Assembly: GCA_902470895.1 (NCBI GenBank)
Contig: CABRID010000002.1
Span: forward strand, 1-59,831
DNA from: an uncultured Collinsella sp.
GTDB lineage: Bacteria; Actinomycetota; Coriobacteriia; Coriobacteriales; Coriobacteriaceae
Reading direction: 5' to 3'
Length of the DNA: 59,831 nucleotides
Below, one piece after another: positions 7,647 through 15,172 of this stretch (the stretch's first letter is position 1; every line of letters begins with the position of its first letter). The notes beneath the pieces are model-generated. The model was not told the DNA's origin. It saw nothing but the letters and a program-made list of their open reading frames with translations, and did no database searches. The position numbers were made by a program, and so were the translations under genes.

Positions 7647-8525
7647 CTATTGCATATCGAGCACCATGGCATAGACATCGCGCTTGCGGCGCGAATACTT
7701 CTGAGACAGGCGCTTGGCCACTGCAGACGCGGGCTCCCCCTCCTCGAGCGCGGCGCGGATATCCTCGCGCAGGGCCTCGTCGTGATCCGCTGCCGCGGCG
7801 CCAACCGGCACGGCACCGGCCTCCTCATCCTCGCTCGGCGGCGCGATGACCAGCGCAATCTCGCCCTTTACCTCGCCGCGAGCACGCAGCTCCTCGGCAA
7901 GCTGGGCAGCGGGCCCGCGCAAGACTTCCTCGTGCAGCTTGGTGAGCTCGCGGCAGACGGCAACCTCACGCTGGGGAAAGACCTCCACCACGGCCTCGAG
8001 CGTCGCCACGATGCGATGTGGAGACTCGTAGAAGATGAGCGCGCCGGGCACCACGGCAAGGCGCTGCAAACGGCGCACACGGTCGCCGTGCTTTCGGCCC
8101 AAAAAGCCCTCGAAGAAAAAATGCTCGCAGGGAATGCCGGACGAAACGAGCGCCGTGACGCAAGCAGAGGGCCCGGGAATAACTTCTACGGGCACATCGG
8201 CCTCACGTGCCGCCTCGACCAGCGCCTGGCCGGGATCGGACACGCTCGGCATGCCGGCGTCCGAGGCAAAGGCGAGGGTCTCCCCCGCCAGCAGACGGTC
8301 GACTAGGCCGGCGGCGCGGCTGGCGATCACATTCTCGTCGCAACGGACAAGCGGCTTGGAAATGCCCAGGTGCATCAGCAGCTTTGACGTCACACGCGTG
8401 TCTTCGCAGCAGATGGCATCGGCGGCGGCAAACGCCTCGCCAACGCGCGGGGACAGGTCGCCCAGGTTGCCGATGGGCGTGCCGACCACATAGAGTTTGC
8501 CCGTATGGGCGCTGTTTTGCGTCAT
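7647..8525 (-). CDS. rsmI: 16S rRNA (cytidine-1402-2'-O)-methyltransferase
   Basis: Methylates the ribose of C1402 in the 16S decoding centre. The 292-residue protein has the tetrapyrrole-methylase fold signature (GKLYVVGTPIGNLGDLSPR). It also has the ICCEDTR motif, the FASDAGMPSVSDPG loop, VIPGPSA, and the C-terminal helix with SQKYSRRKRDVYAMVL. An AGGTTGAT sequence precedes the ATG. The gene starts 6 bases after the stop of the GH5-like gene, so the two share a transcript. The usual neighbour metG lies downstream. Confidence 0.96.
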   Translation of the reverse strand: MTQNSAHTGKLYVVGTPIGNLGDLSPRVGEAFAAADAICCEDTRVTSKLLMHLGISKPLVRCDENVIASRAAGLVDRLLAGETLAFASDAGMPSVSDPGQALVEAAREADVPVEVIPGPSACVTALVSSGIPCEHFFFEGFLGRKHGDRVRRLQRLAVVPGALIFYESPHRIVATLEAVVEVFPQREVAVCRELTKLHEEVLRGPAAQLAEELRARGEVKGEIALVIAPPSEDEEAGAVPVGAAAADHDEALREDIRAALEEGEPASAVAKRLSQKYSRRKRDVYAMVLDMQ

Positions 8526-8531
8526 ATCAAC

Positions 8532-9593
8532 CTATTCAATCATGCCACGCTCGAGCGTACCGAGCGCCGCGCGGGCGTCCCATGCTGCAATGCGCTTCTC
8601 GGTCTTCCACGTTTGGAAGAACCAACCGGCAGCCGGTGCAAACGAAGCCAGTTGGTTGGCGATAAACACGCGCTCGTAGGCATTGCGGCCCTCGGGCGTA
8701 ACCGACGAGTTGGCAAAGATCGCCGCGCCCGACCATTCGCCCACCAGCACGGGGAACCCAGTCGAAATCGCTTCTTTAAGCTCGCGCTTGTTACGCGAAA
8801 TCGCCGTCGTCAGCCCGCGGGGGCTCGTGATATCGAGCGCATACTCGTCGCGGTAATGGTACAGGTGAAGGTCCATGTAGACGTTCTTGTACTTAGCGCC
8901 GCGCATAAAATGCTTCCACTCGCTGGGATGTCCCGAAGACGAAAAGACGACGATCTTATCCTCGGGCATATACGAACGGACGAGCTCATAGGCATCGCGA
9001 TAGAAGTTGCGCAGGTAGTGCGCAGGAATGCCATCCGTCATGGTGAAGAGGCTCTTGCGGACACTCATCTGCGGCGTATCCAGCAGCTCAATGCCCAGCA
9101 GGCTCTCGGCCTCGCCGTAGCGATCGGCCAGGCGCTCGAGCACGTCGAGTGCGACATGACGACCGTTGGTGGACGAATGCCACTCGGCAACAGCCTCCGG
9201 CGTGGCGGGCGAATCGTTGGAATCGCCCTGGCCACCGGGCACAGTTGCTAGATCAAGCAGCACGCGGATGTCGTACTTGGCAGCCCACTCAATTGCACGG
9301 TCGATGTAGTCGACAACCGAGATGTAGGACGCATCGGACTCCTGCGAGCCAAAGGCATACCAGGGTACCGGCAGACGCACGGCATTGAGGCCAATCTGCG
9401 CCATGCGGCGGAAATCGTCCTCGCTCACAAACGTCTCGTAATGACGGCGCATGCGCTCGTTATAGGCGGCGGTGCCCATGGCCTCCTGCAGCTCGGCCGC
9501 GTTGGATGCACCGGTCGCCGCGTATAGCGACGGGGTCACCCAAGGCTCGGGAATAAACCAGCCAGAGAGATTAACGCCGAGTATCCTCTCCAT
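8532..9593 (-). CDS. GH5-like glycoside hydrolase with altered active site
   Basis: A 353-residue cytoplasmic (no signal peptide) protein with the fold signatures of exo-beta-1,3/1,6-glucanase-type GH5 enzymes: ILGVNLSGWFIPEPW at the N-terminus, VRLPVPWYAF at 72-81, and VLVGEWSGA containing the expected nucleophile E286. The acid/base motif, normally LNEP, reads LDTP (171-174), so the catalytic glutamate is replaced by T173. The usual LHGAPGSQNG loop reads LATVPGGQGD, losing its histidine. I chose the ATG at 9593 because AAGGGGGCAGTG precedes it. It may be inactive as a glycosidase, binding-only, or use another mechanism. Co-transcribed with rsmI. Confidence 0.8.
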   Translation of the reverse strand: MERILGVNLSGWFIPEPWVTPSLYAATGASNAAELQEAMGTAAYNERMRRHYETFVSEDDFRRMAQIGLNAVRLPVPWYAFGSQESDASYISVVDYIDRAIEWAAKYDIRVLLDLATVPGGQGDSNDSPATPEAVAEWHSSTNGRHVALDVLERLADRYGEAESLLGIELLDTPQMSVRKSLFTMTDGIPAHYLRNFYRDAYELVRSYMPEDKIVVFSSSGHPSEWKHFMRGAKYKNVYMDLHLYHYRDEYALDITSPRGLTTAISRNKRELKEAISTGFPVLVGEWSGAAIFANSSVTPEGRNAYERVFIANQLASFAPAAGWFFQTWKTEKRIAAWDARAALGTLERGMIE

Positions 9594-9902
9594 CACTGCC
9601 CCCTTCGGATCGTGCAGGCTGAGCCTGCATCGTATTGCACAGGAAAAGTATCGTTTTGAGTATACCCGCGCGTGCGGACAGACGACCGAACGGTCTGTAA
9701 AGTGGCGCAAAAGCGGGAGGAATATCTGGGCGGGCCCGAGATGGCGCGCCGAGATGTACATATGCGCCGGAAGTAGGCGGCCGAAAAGCGCATCCCGTTC
9801 TGAGCGCGGGATCTGGGACGCAGTTTCCGCCAAAGACCGCAAAAGGAAAGCACATCCCATTCTGACGCCGGATTCCGGGTCGCAATTTCCGCAGAGCCCT
9901 CA
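9594..9902. repeat. Non-coding stretch with a tandem imperfect repeat
   Basis: Between the GH5-like gene and tRNA-Phe there is no credible gene. At 9787-9830 and 9849-9892 two 44-base units, 62 bases apart, match at about 80 percent (both begin AGC-CATCCC-TTCTGA and end with TTTCCGC). The remaining part (9594-9780) shows nothing recognisable apart from the ribosome binding site of the GH5-like gene. Confidence 0.6.
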
Positions 9903-9934
9903 ATAAAAGAAAAGGACCCCTTTGCAGAGGTCCT
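9903..9934 (-). terminator. Terminator of tRNA-Phe
   Basis: On the minus strand AGGACC and GGTCCT form a short stem with a 10-base loop, followed by TTTTCTTTTAT. Confidence 0.75.
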
Positions 9935-9945
9935 AGTCAATTCAA

Positions 9946-10020
<75 letters not shown>

Positions 10021-10052
10021 ATTTGAGGTGTGCCTTGTTTCAAGGCTTGATT

Positions 10053-10080
10053 AGTATAACCAAGGACGCGTTCCGGTCAA
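10053..10080 (-). promoter_or_regulatory. Promoter of tRNA-Phe
   Basis: On the minus strand TTGACC (10075-10080) and TATACT (10053-10058) with a 16-base spacer, about 32 bases before the tRNA. Close to the sigma-70 consensus. Confidence 0.75.
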
Positions 10081-10143
10081 CCGAGAATTTTAAAAAAGTT
10101 TTTGGGCACAGCCTCGGTTCTATAAATCGGCACGTCAGAGGCA

Positions 10144-10431
10144 TCAGCCGGCAGCAAGAAGTTTTTCACTCAGAGCCGCACGGGCAAACTCACTTGGCGT
10201 CATCCCCTCGGCAGCCGCCCGTCGACGAATGGCCTCCTTCATTCCCAGAGGAATCTTGACCGACAGCGTTGCCGTCCCCTCACCTGAGAGCGGGGGCCGT
10301 CCATGCACGATCCCACCAACGGTGTGTTCGCCATCCGGAAACTCTCCGCGCTCGTACGACTCGCACCACGCGTCAATCATTTCATCCGTTACAACCTGAC
10401 CATTAGCGGCCGTATACGTCTTGCCCATCAT
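10144..10431 (-). CDS. Ribbon-helix-helix antitoxin-like protein
   Basis: A 95-residue protein. Its C-terminal half (TATLSVKIPLGMKEAIRRRAAAEGMTPSEFARAAL) fits a ribbon-helix-helix DNA-binding domain of the CopG/Arc type. The N-terminal half is acidic and probably binds the partner. The ATG overlaps the stop of the upstream small gene by four bases (ATGA), a toxin-first, antitoxin-second order. By analogy with BrnTA-type modules, it would neutralise the partner and repress the shared promoter. Functional assignment is inference from domain type and layout. Confidence 0.65.
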   Translation of the reverse strand: MMGKTYTAANGQVVTDEMIDAWCESYERGEFPDGEHTVGGIVHGRPPLSGEGTATLSVKIPLGMKEAIRRRAAAEGMTPSEFARAALSEKLLAAG

Positions 10432-10694
10432 CGACCCCTTTGCCGAGCCTGTTCAATCTCCTGCCAAAATTTCTTCTGAACTGGAGACAAGGCATGAATG
10501 ATAAGCCACCCACGGACAAGCTCGACCGCGACAAGCTCCACGCTTCGTCCGTCTGAGAGCCATCCAATTGCAAGCCATCTCGGCGGCTCGTCCTTCGGCT
10601 CGCGACGAATGCACTCAGTAACCGCAAGCCAAGCGCTAAGCACCTGCTTTTCCGTCAGGTGCTTTTTAGCGTTGGGATGGATCTCAACATCCAT
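10428..10694 (-). CDS. Small toxin-like protein (possible BrnT-type RNase fold)
   Basis: An 88-residue protein starting MDVEIHPNAKKHLTEKQV after a GGAGGAG ribosome binding site. Its central region (PPRWLAIGWLSDGRSVELVAVEL) and ending (WLIIHALSPVQKKFWQEI) resemble in layout the beta-sheet and closing segment of BrnT/RelE-fold toxins. I cannot identify catalytic residues with certainty. It overlaps the ribbon-helix-helix gene by four bases, which is the main support for a toxin-antitoxin role. The upstream candidate starts (to 10790) lack a ribosome binding site. Confidence 0.55.
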   Translation of the reverse strand: MDVEIHPNAKKHLTEKQVLSAWLAVTECIRREPKDEPPRWLAIGWLSDGRSVELVAVELVRGWLIIHALSPVQKKFWQEIEQARQRGR

Positions 10695-10752
10695 GCATCT
10701 TCTCCTCCATCTTACCCAATTTCGTATGACGAAAGTCCACTGTCGCCAATTC

Positions 10753-11112
10753 TTAAGCCGGCACGCGTTGGAGAGCAGGAGTCGAAACAATGATTGAAGG
10801 ACGCTCTAGTACGGCCCAGGCGCCGAGGCAGGAGCACATGCGCCAAGGACGAACGTTTTCGTAGCGCGCGAGGATATTGCCGTCGCGATCGATGAAGGCG
10901 ATGTCGATGGGATAGGCCATAAAACACGTATGGACCGAAGAGCAGCGTGGAAACGCCATGACGAGCGACAGGCCGTTGGCGGCAACCGGACGCCGTCCCA
11001 GCATGCCGCGCAGGCGCACGACAAACGACTCCGCCACCACAAACTCGGCCGGCGTCCAACCCAGCCTATTGAGTGCCCGCGCGTAGGCGATGTAGGACGA
11101 GACCGCGGTCAC
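10753..11112 (-). CDS. DUF192 family protein at the end of the Tad operon
   Basis: A 119-residue DUF192 protein: RLRGMLGRRPVAANGLSLVMAFPRCSSVHTCFMAYPIDIAFIDRDG carries the conserved core of the family (MLG, then P-C-S-x-H-T-x-F-M-x-x-x-I-D-I-x-F-x-D). The GTG start overlaps the TGA of the upstream TadE-like gene by four bases (GTGA), so it is translated with the pilus genes. DUF192 proteins are small beta-rich proteins of unclear function, often secreted elsewhere; no signal peptide is visible here. Its place as last gene of a pilus operon suggests a role in pilus assembly or regulation, which is inference. Confidence 0.8.
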   Translation of the reverse strand: MTAVSSYIAYARALNRLGWTPAEFVVAESFVVRLRGMLGRRPVAANGLSLVMAFPRCSSVHTCFMAYPIDIAFIDRDGNILARYENVRPWRMCSCLGAWAVLERPSIIVSTPALQRVPA

Positions 11113-11585
11113 ATGACCACCCCCGGATGCCATGGATCGACCGTCACCGCGCGCTCGTGCGACAACGTTGTCGGCGCCCCCAGCGGAACGCCAGCGATGC
11201 TGAGAGAAGTCGGCCACGGCTCATAGTGCATGGTGCAGGTGTAGGTCCTAAACGTACCGGATAGGGAGAGCAGGCCACCATCTGATGCCTTCGCGCCTTG
11301 CTCGCTCGACACTTCGATCTGCAAGTCATAGCCTTCCATGGCATTCAGAATTTGAGTCTGGACCGTCGCCGAGGCATCGGCAGAGCTTTCGTCGCCCTCC
11401 CCCTCCGACGCCACGGCATGCGCTAGCACGATGTCGGGCACCACGCGGTCGAAGCGCGCGACAGCGCCGGCAAAGATCATGACGTTGTACACGATGAGTG
11501 CCAGCACCAGCAAAACGGGCGTAACCACTGCCATCTCCACCGTCGCTTGGGCGCGCTCCTCGCGCAGACGCATGCGGATACTCAT
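11109..11585 (-). CDS. TadE-like minor pseudopilin
   Basis: A 158-residue protein with a short basic leader (MSIRMRLREERAQATVEMAVVTPVLLVLALIV). The ERAQATVEM segment followed by a single hydrophobic helix is the TadE/TadF signature, with glutamate at position +5 of a putative prepilin cleavage site. The rest is a small extracytoplasmic domain with one Cys. TadE-type proteins are inserted by Sec and processed by the prepilin peptidase, and they prime or tune the pilus. The ATG overlaps the TAA stop of the upstream gene by one base (TAATG). Confidence 0.82.
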   Translation of the reverse strand: MSIRMRLREERAQATVEMAVVTPVLLVLALIVYNVMIFAGAVARFDRVVPDIVLAHAVASEGEGDESSADASATVQTQILNAMEGYDLQIEVSSEQGAKASDGGLLSLSGTFRTYTCTMHYEPWPTSLSIAGVPLGAPTTLSHERAVTVDPWHPGVVM

Positions 11586-13738
11586 TACGACCCACCGCCC
11601 AGAGCGCCAACCAGCGTGGCGACATCGACGGTGAGCGGGATGGAGCCGCCGCCGGGCAGAGGAATCTCCGCAAGTGTGAACACCGTACCGCTAATGGTGC
11701 GTTCGACTTGATATTCCAACGCCTCGCAAAGCGCCTTGGGATCGGTCACGCCCAACGGAATACTTCGCAGTTTGTCTTGCGCTTGAGAGAGACCCGCAAT
11801 GTCAGACCCCGGACTCTTAATGACGTTGGCAGAATCGGTCAGCACCGGCTTTCGCAGGCGCAAGTCGCACGGTTCCAAACCCAGCGCCGCCACGGACGCC
11901 GAAACGGTATCGCCGAGCCACGATGCGATGGAGCCCAACGCGCCGCTGCCCCCTCCTAGGCCTTTAATCATCTCGTCCATAAGTTCGTCGGCCGAACCTT
12001 GAATATCACCGTATCCTACGAGCAGCCGTCCCCAAACATCCATGACGCCGTCGAGCACGCCGGCAACGCCGCCCGAGCGTTCCTTCAATGTCGAGAAAAA
12101 TCGCGAAAGCACGTTGTTTTGCGCCGTCGCGTCATCGGGTGCCAGCACCGCGCCAGAGATAGCACCGCGATTGCCAAGCCTGACTGCCGTGTTAAACGAA
12201 GAGTTGAGCTCGTCGGGGCTCGAGATGGCACCCGTAACCGCAAAGGCGACCACGCCGTTGCGACCGGGCGGAGCGATACGCGGACGCTCGTCCGAAAGCT
12301 CCTTGATGGCCTGGTCAAACGTATTGCCAGCACGATCGGCCTCGTCTTCGGTCTGACGCTCGAGCTCGAGCTCTTTGTTGCGGCATTCGACGTAGTCTTC
12401 CAGAGCCTCTTTGAACTTGTCAAAGTGGTACTCGAAGCCGTTTTCGATGAACGATGGCGGCATGAGGGCGCTTCCAAGCGTAACCACGCCGAAGCCGCAC
12501 GCTTCGCATGTATCACGACCATCATAATCAGCAACAGATGCCAGCCCACTCGGAGTCCCTTTCTGATAGACGGGGCATTCGACTCCATAATGCAGGTATG
12601 TTCTGCCGTCGTTGTTGCTTACAGGCCATGCGGCATCGGTGTAAAGTTCGGTCGGCCGCACCTCGTTTGGGACACGCGGCAATAGTGGGATATAGGCAGA
12701 AAACCGTTCGCCATCATCTTTTATGTATGCTCGATCGACCTCTTCAATCGCATAGGCATAGAACGCTTTTCGAGCGGCTGACTGCGCTTTCATCTCGACG
12801 CTCGATCCCTGAGGTTTTTCATTCGCCAAGCGCTGTCGGTAATAGGTTTTCGCGCGATCGAGCGCTATTTGCGGCTCCCATGTGATGCTCGACTTTTCAT
12901 GACGGTTCTGGCTGTCAGATAGTTCTGCTAGTTTTTTCGCACGCTCCCACATACACGAGTACTTGCCAATCGAACTCTCGTCCGACCCGCCACAATCCGC
13001 CAGCCAAGCGCGCTCTTTAGCCTTCGCCGTGTCCTCAGAAGCCTTCCGCAGCTCCTCGGCCGCACGCTCTAAATCATCCGATGTGTCTTTAATGGCATCG
13101 GTCGAGATCTCGGACCCCTCGAGCGCAGCGAAGTCCGACTCGGATGTCCTGGGCACGGCAAGCGCCGTACCGGTATAGGTCACATTATCGGTATCCTGCG
13201 CCGAGACCGCCTGCGTGGCACGCGCGGCGATCAGATACGGCAGAGCCGTCTCGATTTTCTGTAAGCCTTCCGATGCGCTTTTGGCAAACTTGTTGCGCGT
13301 TTTAATAATCTCAATCCCGGTGTCGACCATATTGCCGGCAACTGGTTCGGCGCCCGGGATGAGGATGGCGACCAGGCCCGTCCCGATCGTGGCAAACCCC
13401 GCCAGGCCCAAACTCAAAATGCTCGCATCCACCACCGTGGCAGCCGTGTGATAGGACGACACCACATTGGCGCCTGCCAGCGCGCCGCTATCGGCAGCCA
13501 CCTGGGTGTCCCCCGCGCGCGACATGCTCCATATCGCCGCCGTCGACGAAAACAGCAGCGTGAGCACCACCAAGATGACCACCGCAGAGGAAAGCGTGGT
13601 GTAGGCACCGTCTTCGATAAACAGGTCGATACCGGCTCGACCCATAAAGCCGCCTCGCTTGCGATGGCAGCTCGGACGGCGCGTCAAAACGCGTCTAGAC
13701 CAGAAACGCTTAATCCCATGCAGCAATCCACGAATCAT
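11585..13738 (-). CDS. Large TadG-like pilus-locus protein, 717 residues
   Basis: Starts MIRGLLHGIKRFW after a strong GGAGGGAG ribosome binding site, overlapping the upstream TadE-like stop by 29 bases. The N-terminal region is basic. One membrane helix follows (SSAVVILVVLTLLFSSTAAIW), then a segment like that of TadG/TadE-related proteins (SRAGDTQVAADSGALAGANVV). Next are a second hydrophobic patch (about residues 100-135) and a long extracytoplasmic domain rich in Lys/Glu with a predicted coiled-coil (DDLERAAEELRKASEDTAKAKERAW). Six or so cysteines could form disulphides. I see no von Willebrand A MIDAS motif, which classical TadG has. It is probably anchored in the membrane as a pilus-base or tip component. 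Confidence 0.65.
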   Translation of the reverse strand: MIRGLLHGIKRFWSRRVLTRRPSCHRKRGGFMGRAGIDLFIEDGAYTTLSSAVVILVVLTLLFSSTAAIWSMSRAGDTQVAADSGALAGANVVSSYHTAATVVDASILSLGLAGFATIGTGLVAILIPGAEPVAGNMVDTGIEIIKTRNKFAKSASEGLQKIETALPYLIAARATQAVSAQDTDNVTYTGTALAVPRTSESDFAALEGSEISTDAIKDTSDDLERAAEELRKASEDTAKAKERAWLADCGGSDESSIGKYSCMWERAKKLAELSDSQNRHEKSSITWEPQIALDRAKTYYRQRLANEKPQGSSVEMKAQSAARKAFYAYAIEEVDRAYIKDDGERFSAYIPLLPRVPNEVRPTELYTDAAWPVSNNDGRTYLHYGVECPVYQKGTPSGLASVADYDGRDTCEACGFGVVTLGSALMPPSFIENGFEYHFDKFKEALEDYVECRNKELELERQTEDEADRAGNTFDQAIKELSDERPRIAPPGRNGVVAFAVTGAISSPDELNSSFNTAVRLGNRGAISGAVLAPDDATAQNNVLSRFFSTLKERSGGVAGVLDGVMDVWGRLLVGYGDIQGSADELMDEMIKGLGGGSGALGSIASWLGDTVSASVAALGLEPCDLRLRKPVLTDSANVIKSPGSDIAGLSQAQDKLRSIPLGVTDPKALCEALEYQVERTISGTVFTLAEIPLPGGGSIPLTVDVATLVGALGGGS

Positions 13739-14246
13739 AATCTCCCTCCAGCCATTCGGGACGTGATTGATACGAGACATCGACCTTGAGCTCAACGTAG
13801 CCGCCCTCGGCGGTACCACCCATAACCTGCGCAAACGCACCGATCACAGGCAACGGCTTGACCTCGCCGGAAACGGACACGGACGAGACGCCGCCCGCAT
13901 CGGCCCGGCTAAGCTCGACATCCCACGACAACGGCCCGCCGGCATGAAAGATCGAAACGTTGGGCACTGCGGCAAGCCGGCGGAGGGTGAACTCCTTAAG
14001 ATCGTCGTCCTCCGCCGTCGTCGTGGTCATGAGCCGCGCGGTCTCGGCGGCGGCAGACTCCATGACCGCGCGCGTATAAAGCAGGCACACCGGTTGCAGT
14101 GCGAGAAGGATGAGCGTCAGAAACGTCGGCAGCAAAAAAGCGGCCTCGACCGTAGACTGCGCCCGGTCCTCGCGCGCGATATCAATACAACGCGATGTCC
14201 TTAGCGCCCGCAGCGGCGTCGATAACCGACGTCGAGGCAACGCCAT
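13710..14246 (-). CDS. TadE-like pseudopilin, second copy
   Basis: The diagnostic region is REDRAQSTVEAAFLLPTFLTLILLALQ, a TadE-type type-III signal and helix, followed by about 110 extracytoplasmic residues. The start is uncertain: the ATG at 14246 gives 178 residues with a long basic leader overlapping the upstream gene by 65 bases, but it lacks a good ribosome binding site. An ATT at 14186, overlapping the upstream TGA, would give a normal-length leader. I give the ATG. The product should be a minor pilin working with the other TadE-like proteins. Confidence 0.75.
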   Translation of the reverse strand: MALPRRRLSTPLRALRTSRCIDIAREDRAQSTVEAAFLLPTFLTLILLALQPVCLLYTRAVMESAAAETARLMTTTTAEDDDLKEFTLRRLAAVPNVSIFHAGGPLSWDVELSRADAGGVSSVSVSGEVKPLPVIGAFAQVMGGTAEGGYVELKVDVSYQSRPEWLEGDYDSWIAAWD

Positions 14247-14400
14247 GGGATGCCGCCCGCTCAACCAGCGCCGCCAAGCGTCCATCGGTGCCAGCACGCC
14301 AAAGTCCCACAATCGCCAGCACGATCGATAACAGCGCCACCGTGACGATGGCGTATTCGACCGTCGCCTGGGCAGATTCCTCACGCAGAATGCCATGCAT
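14182..14400 (-). CDS. Second Flp/TadE-like small pilin
   Basis: A 72-residue protein: MHGILREESAQATVEYAIVTVALLSIVLAIVGLW, then a short hydrophilic tail. EESAQATVEYAI closely copies the processing site of the main Flp pilin at 14929-15162: alanine before the cut, glutamate-tyrosine at +5/+6. It is either a minor Flp pilin or a shortened TadE. An AAAGGAGGG ribosome binding site lies 8 bases upstream of the ATG, one of the strongest in the operon, suggesting high expression. Confidence 0.75.
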   Translation of the reverse strand: MHGILREESAQATVEYAIVTVALLSIVLAIVGLWRAGTDGRLAALVERAASHGVASTSVIDAAAGAKDIALY

Positions 14401-14401
14401 T

Positions 14402-14965
14402 TCACGATCCCTCCTTTGAGCTTATTGTTTGCGGGACCAGACGCACGGCGCGCAGACGACACGAAGCATCGCCAGCATCCGCGGCAACCGTCACCATATC
14501 GACCCAGCCGCGCCCATCGCGCACGATGGCGCCCCATACGTTGCCCTTAATATCGAGATAGCCGCTCAGGGCGAGCTGGGCCGTTGGCACCTCGCGGTAG
14601 GCGCGTAACATATCCGCCGCTGCCTCGGTCATCGGTCGGTCCTCGGACCATGCAAGCCGGACCGCAATCGCGTTGTCCTCAGGTGAATCCGTCGCAGTGC
14701 CAGACCGCTTGTCGAGCGTCCGCAGAAAGGTTTGCGCCGTGACAGCGACATCCGAATCGTCCGCATCTCGCATCTCATCTTTTTGAGACGCCACCGCCGA
14801 ATCTGAGCCCGAATCGAAGGCGGCCCCAGGACGCTGCTGCCGCGCGGCGTTAAGCCCCCAAAGCACCGCCGCTATCGCCACGGTCAGGCAAGCAAACACC
14901 AGCAGCACCCCGATGGGGCGCTCGCCCTCTACAGGCTGTTGATGCCCTCGCTGATAGCGTTCCAT
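14402..14965 (-). CDS. Membrane-anchored protein of unknown function in the Tad operon
   Basis: A 187-residue protein with a short N-terminal segment, one membrane helix (GVLLVFACLTVAIAAVLWGL, about 19-38), and then a mostly hydrophilic extracytoplasmic domain without cysteine pairs. I do not recognise the family. The start overlaps the end of the flp gene by 37 bases and has only a weak AAGG upstream, so a later start near the membrane helix (GTG codons) is possible. Its position between two pilin genes argues for a pilus-specific accessory role, perhaps at the assembly platform. Confidence 0.6.
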   Translation of the reverse strand: MERYQRGHQQPVEGERPIGVLLVFACLTVAIAAVLWGLNAARQQRPGAAFDSGSDSAVASQKDEMRDADDSDVAVTAQTFLRTLDKRSGTATDSPEDNAIAVRLAWSEDRPMTEAAADMLRAYREVPTAQLALSGYLDIKGNVWGAIVRDGRGWVDMVTVAADAGDASCRLRAVRLVPQTISSKEGS

Positions 14966-15162
14966 AGATCTTGGACCTTGCCCTTAAATGCGACAATGGC
15001 AATGATGGCGATCACCACGAGCACGCCGACCAAGATGGCGTATTCGGTGGTGCCCTGCGCACTCTCCTCCTGCAGTAGCTCCCCGGCATGCTGGCGAGCG
15101 CGAATTGACTGGCAAACAGCCCAGCTCCAGACCTTGCCAGCAACGTCAGTCATCGTGTTCAT
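14929..15162 (-). CDS. flp: Flp type IVb major pilin
   Basis: A 77-residue pilin. The cytoplasmic leader ends EESA, followed by QGTTEYAILVGVLVVIAIIAIVAF. Cleavage after alanine puts Glu at +5 and Tyr at +6, as in Flp pilins. The remaining hydrophilic tail (KGKVQDLWNAISEGINSL) is short, as usual. GGGAGGAATAC precedes the ATG, the best ribosome binding site in this part of the operon. The leader (about 35 residues) is longer than typical. Polymerised by TadA/TadB/TadC. No prepilin peptidase gene lies in the window. Confidence 0.9.
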   Translation of the reverse strand: MNTMTDVAGKVWSWAVCQSIRARQHAGELLQEESAQGTTEYAILVGVLVVIAIIAIVAFKGKVQDLWNAISEGINSL

Positions 15163-15172
15163 GTATTCCTCC

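Noticed and set aside
5898..8306. 802-codon open frame on the plus strand opposite metG and rsmI
   Set aside because: It is antisense to two certain genes, has no domain match and reflects the GC-rich codon structure of the real frame.
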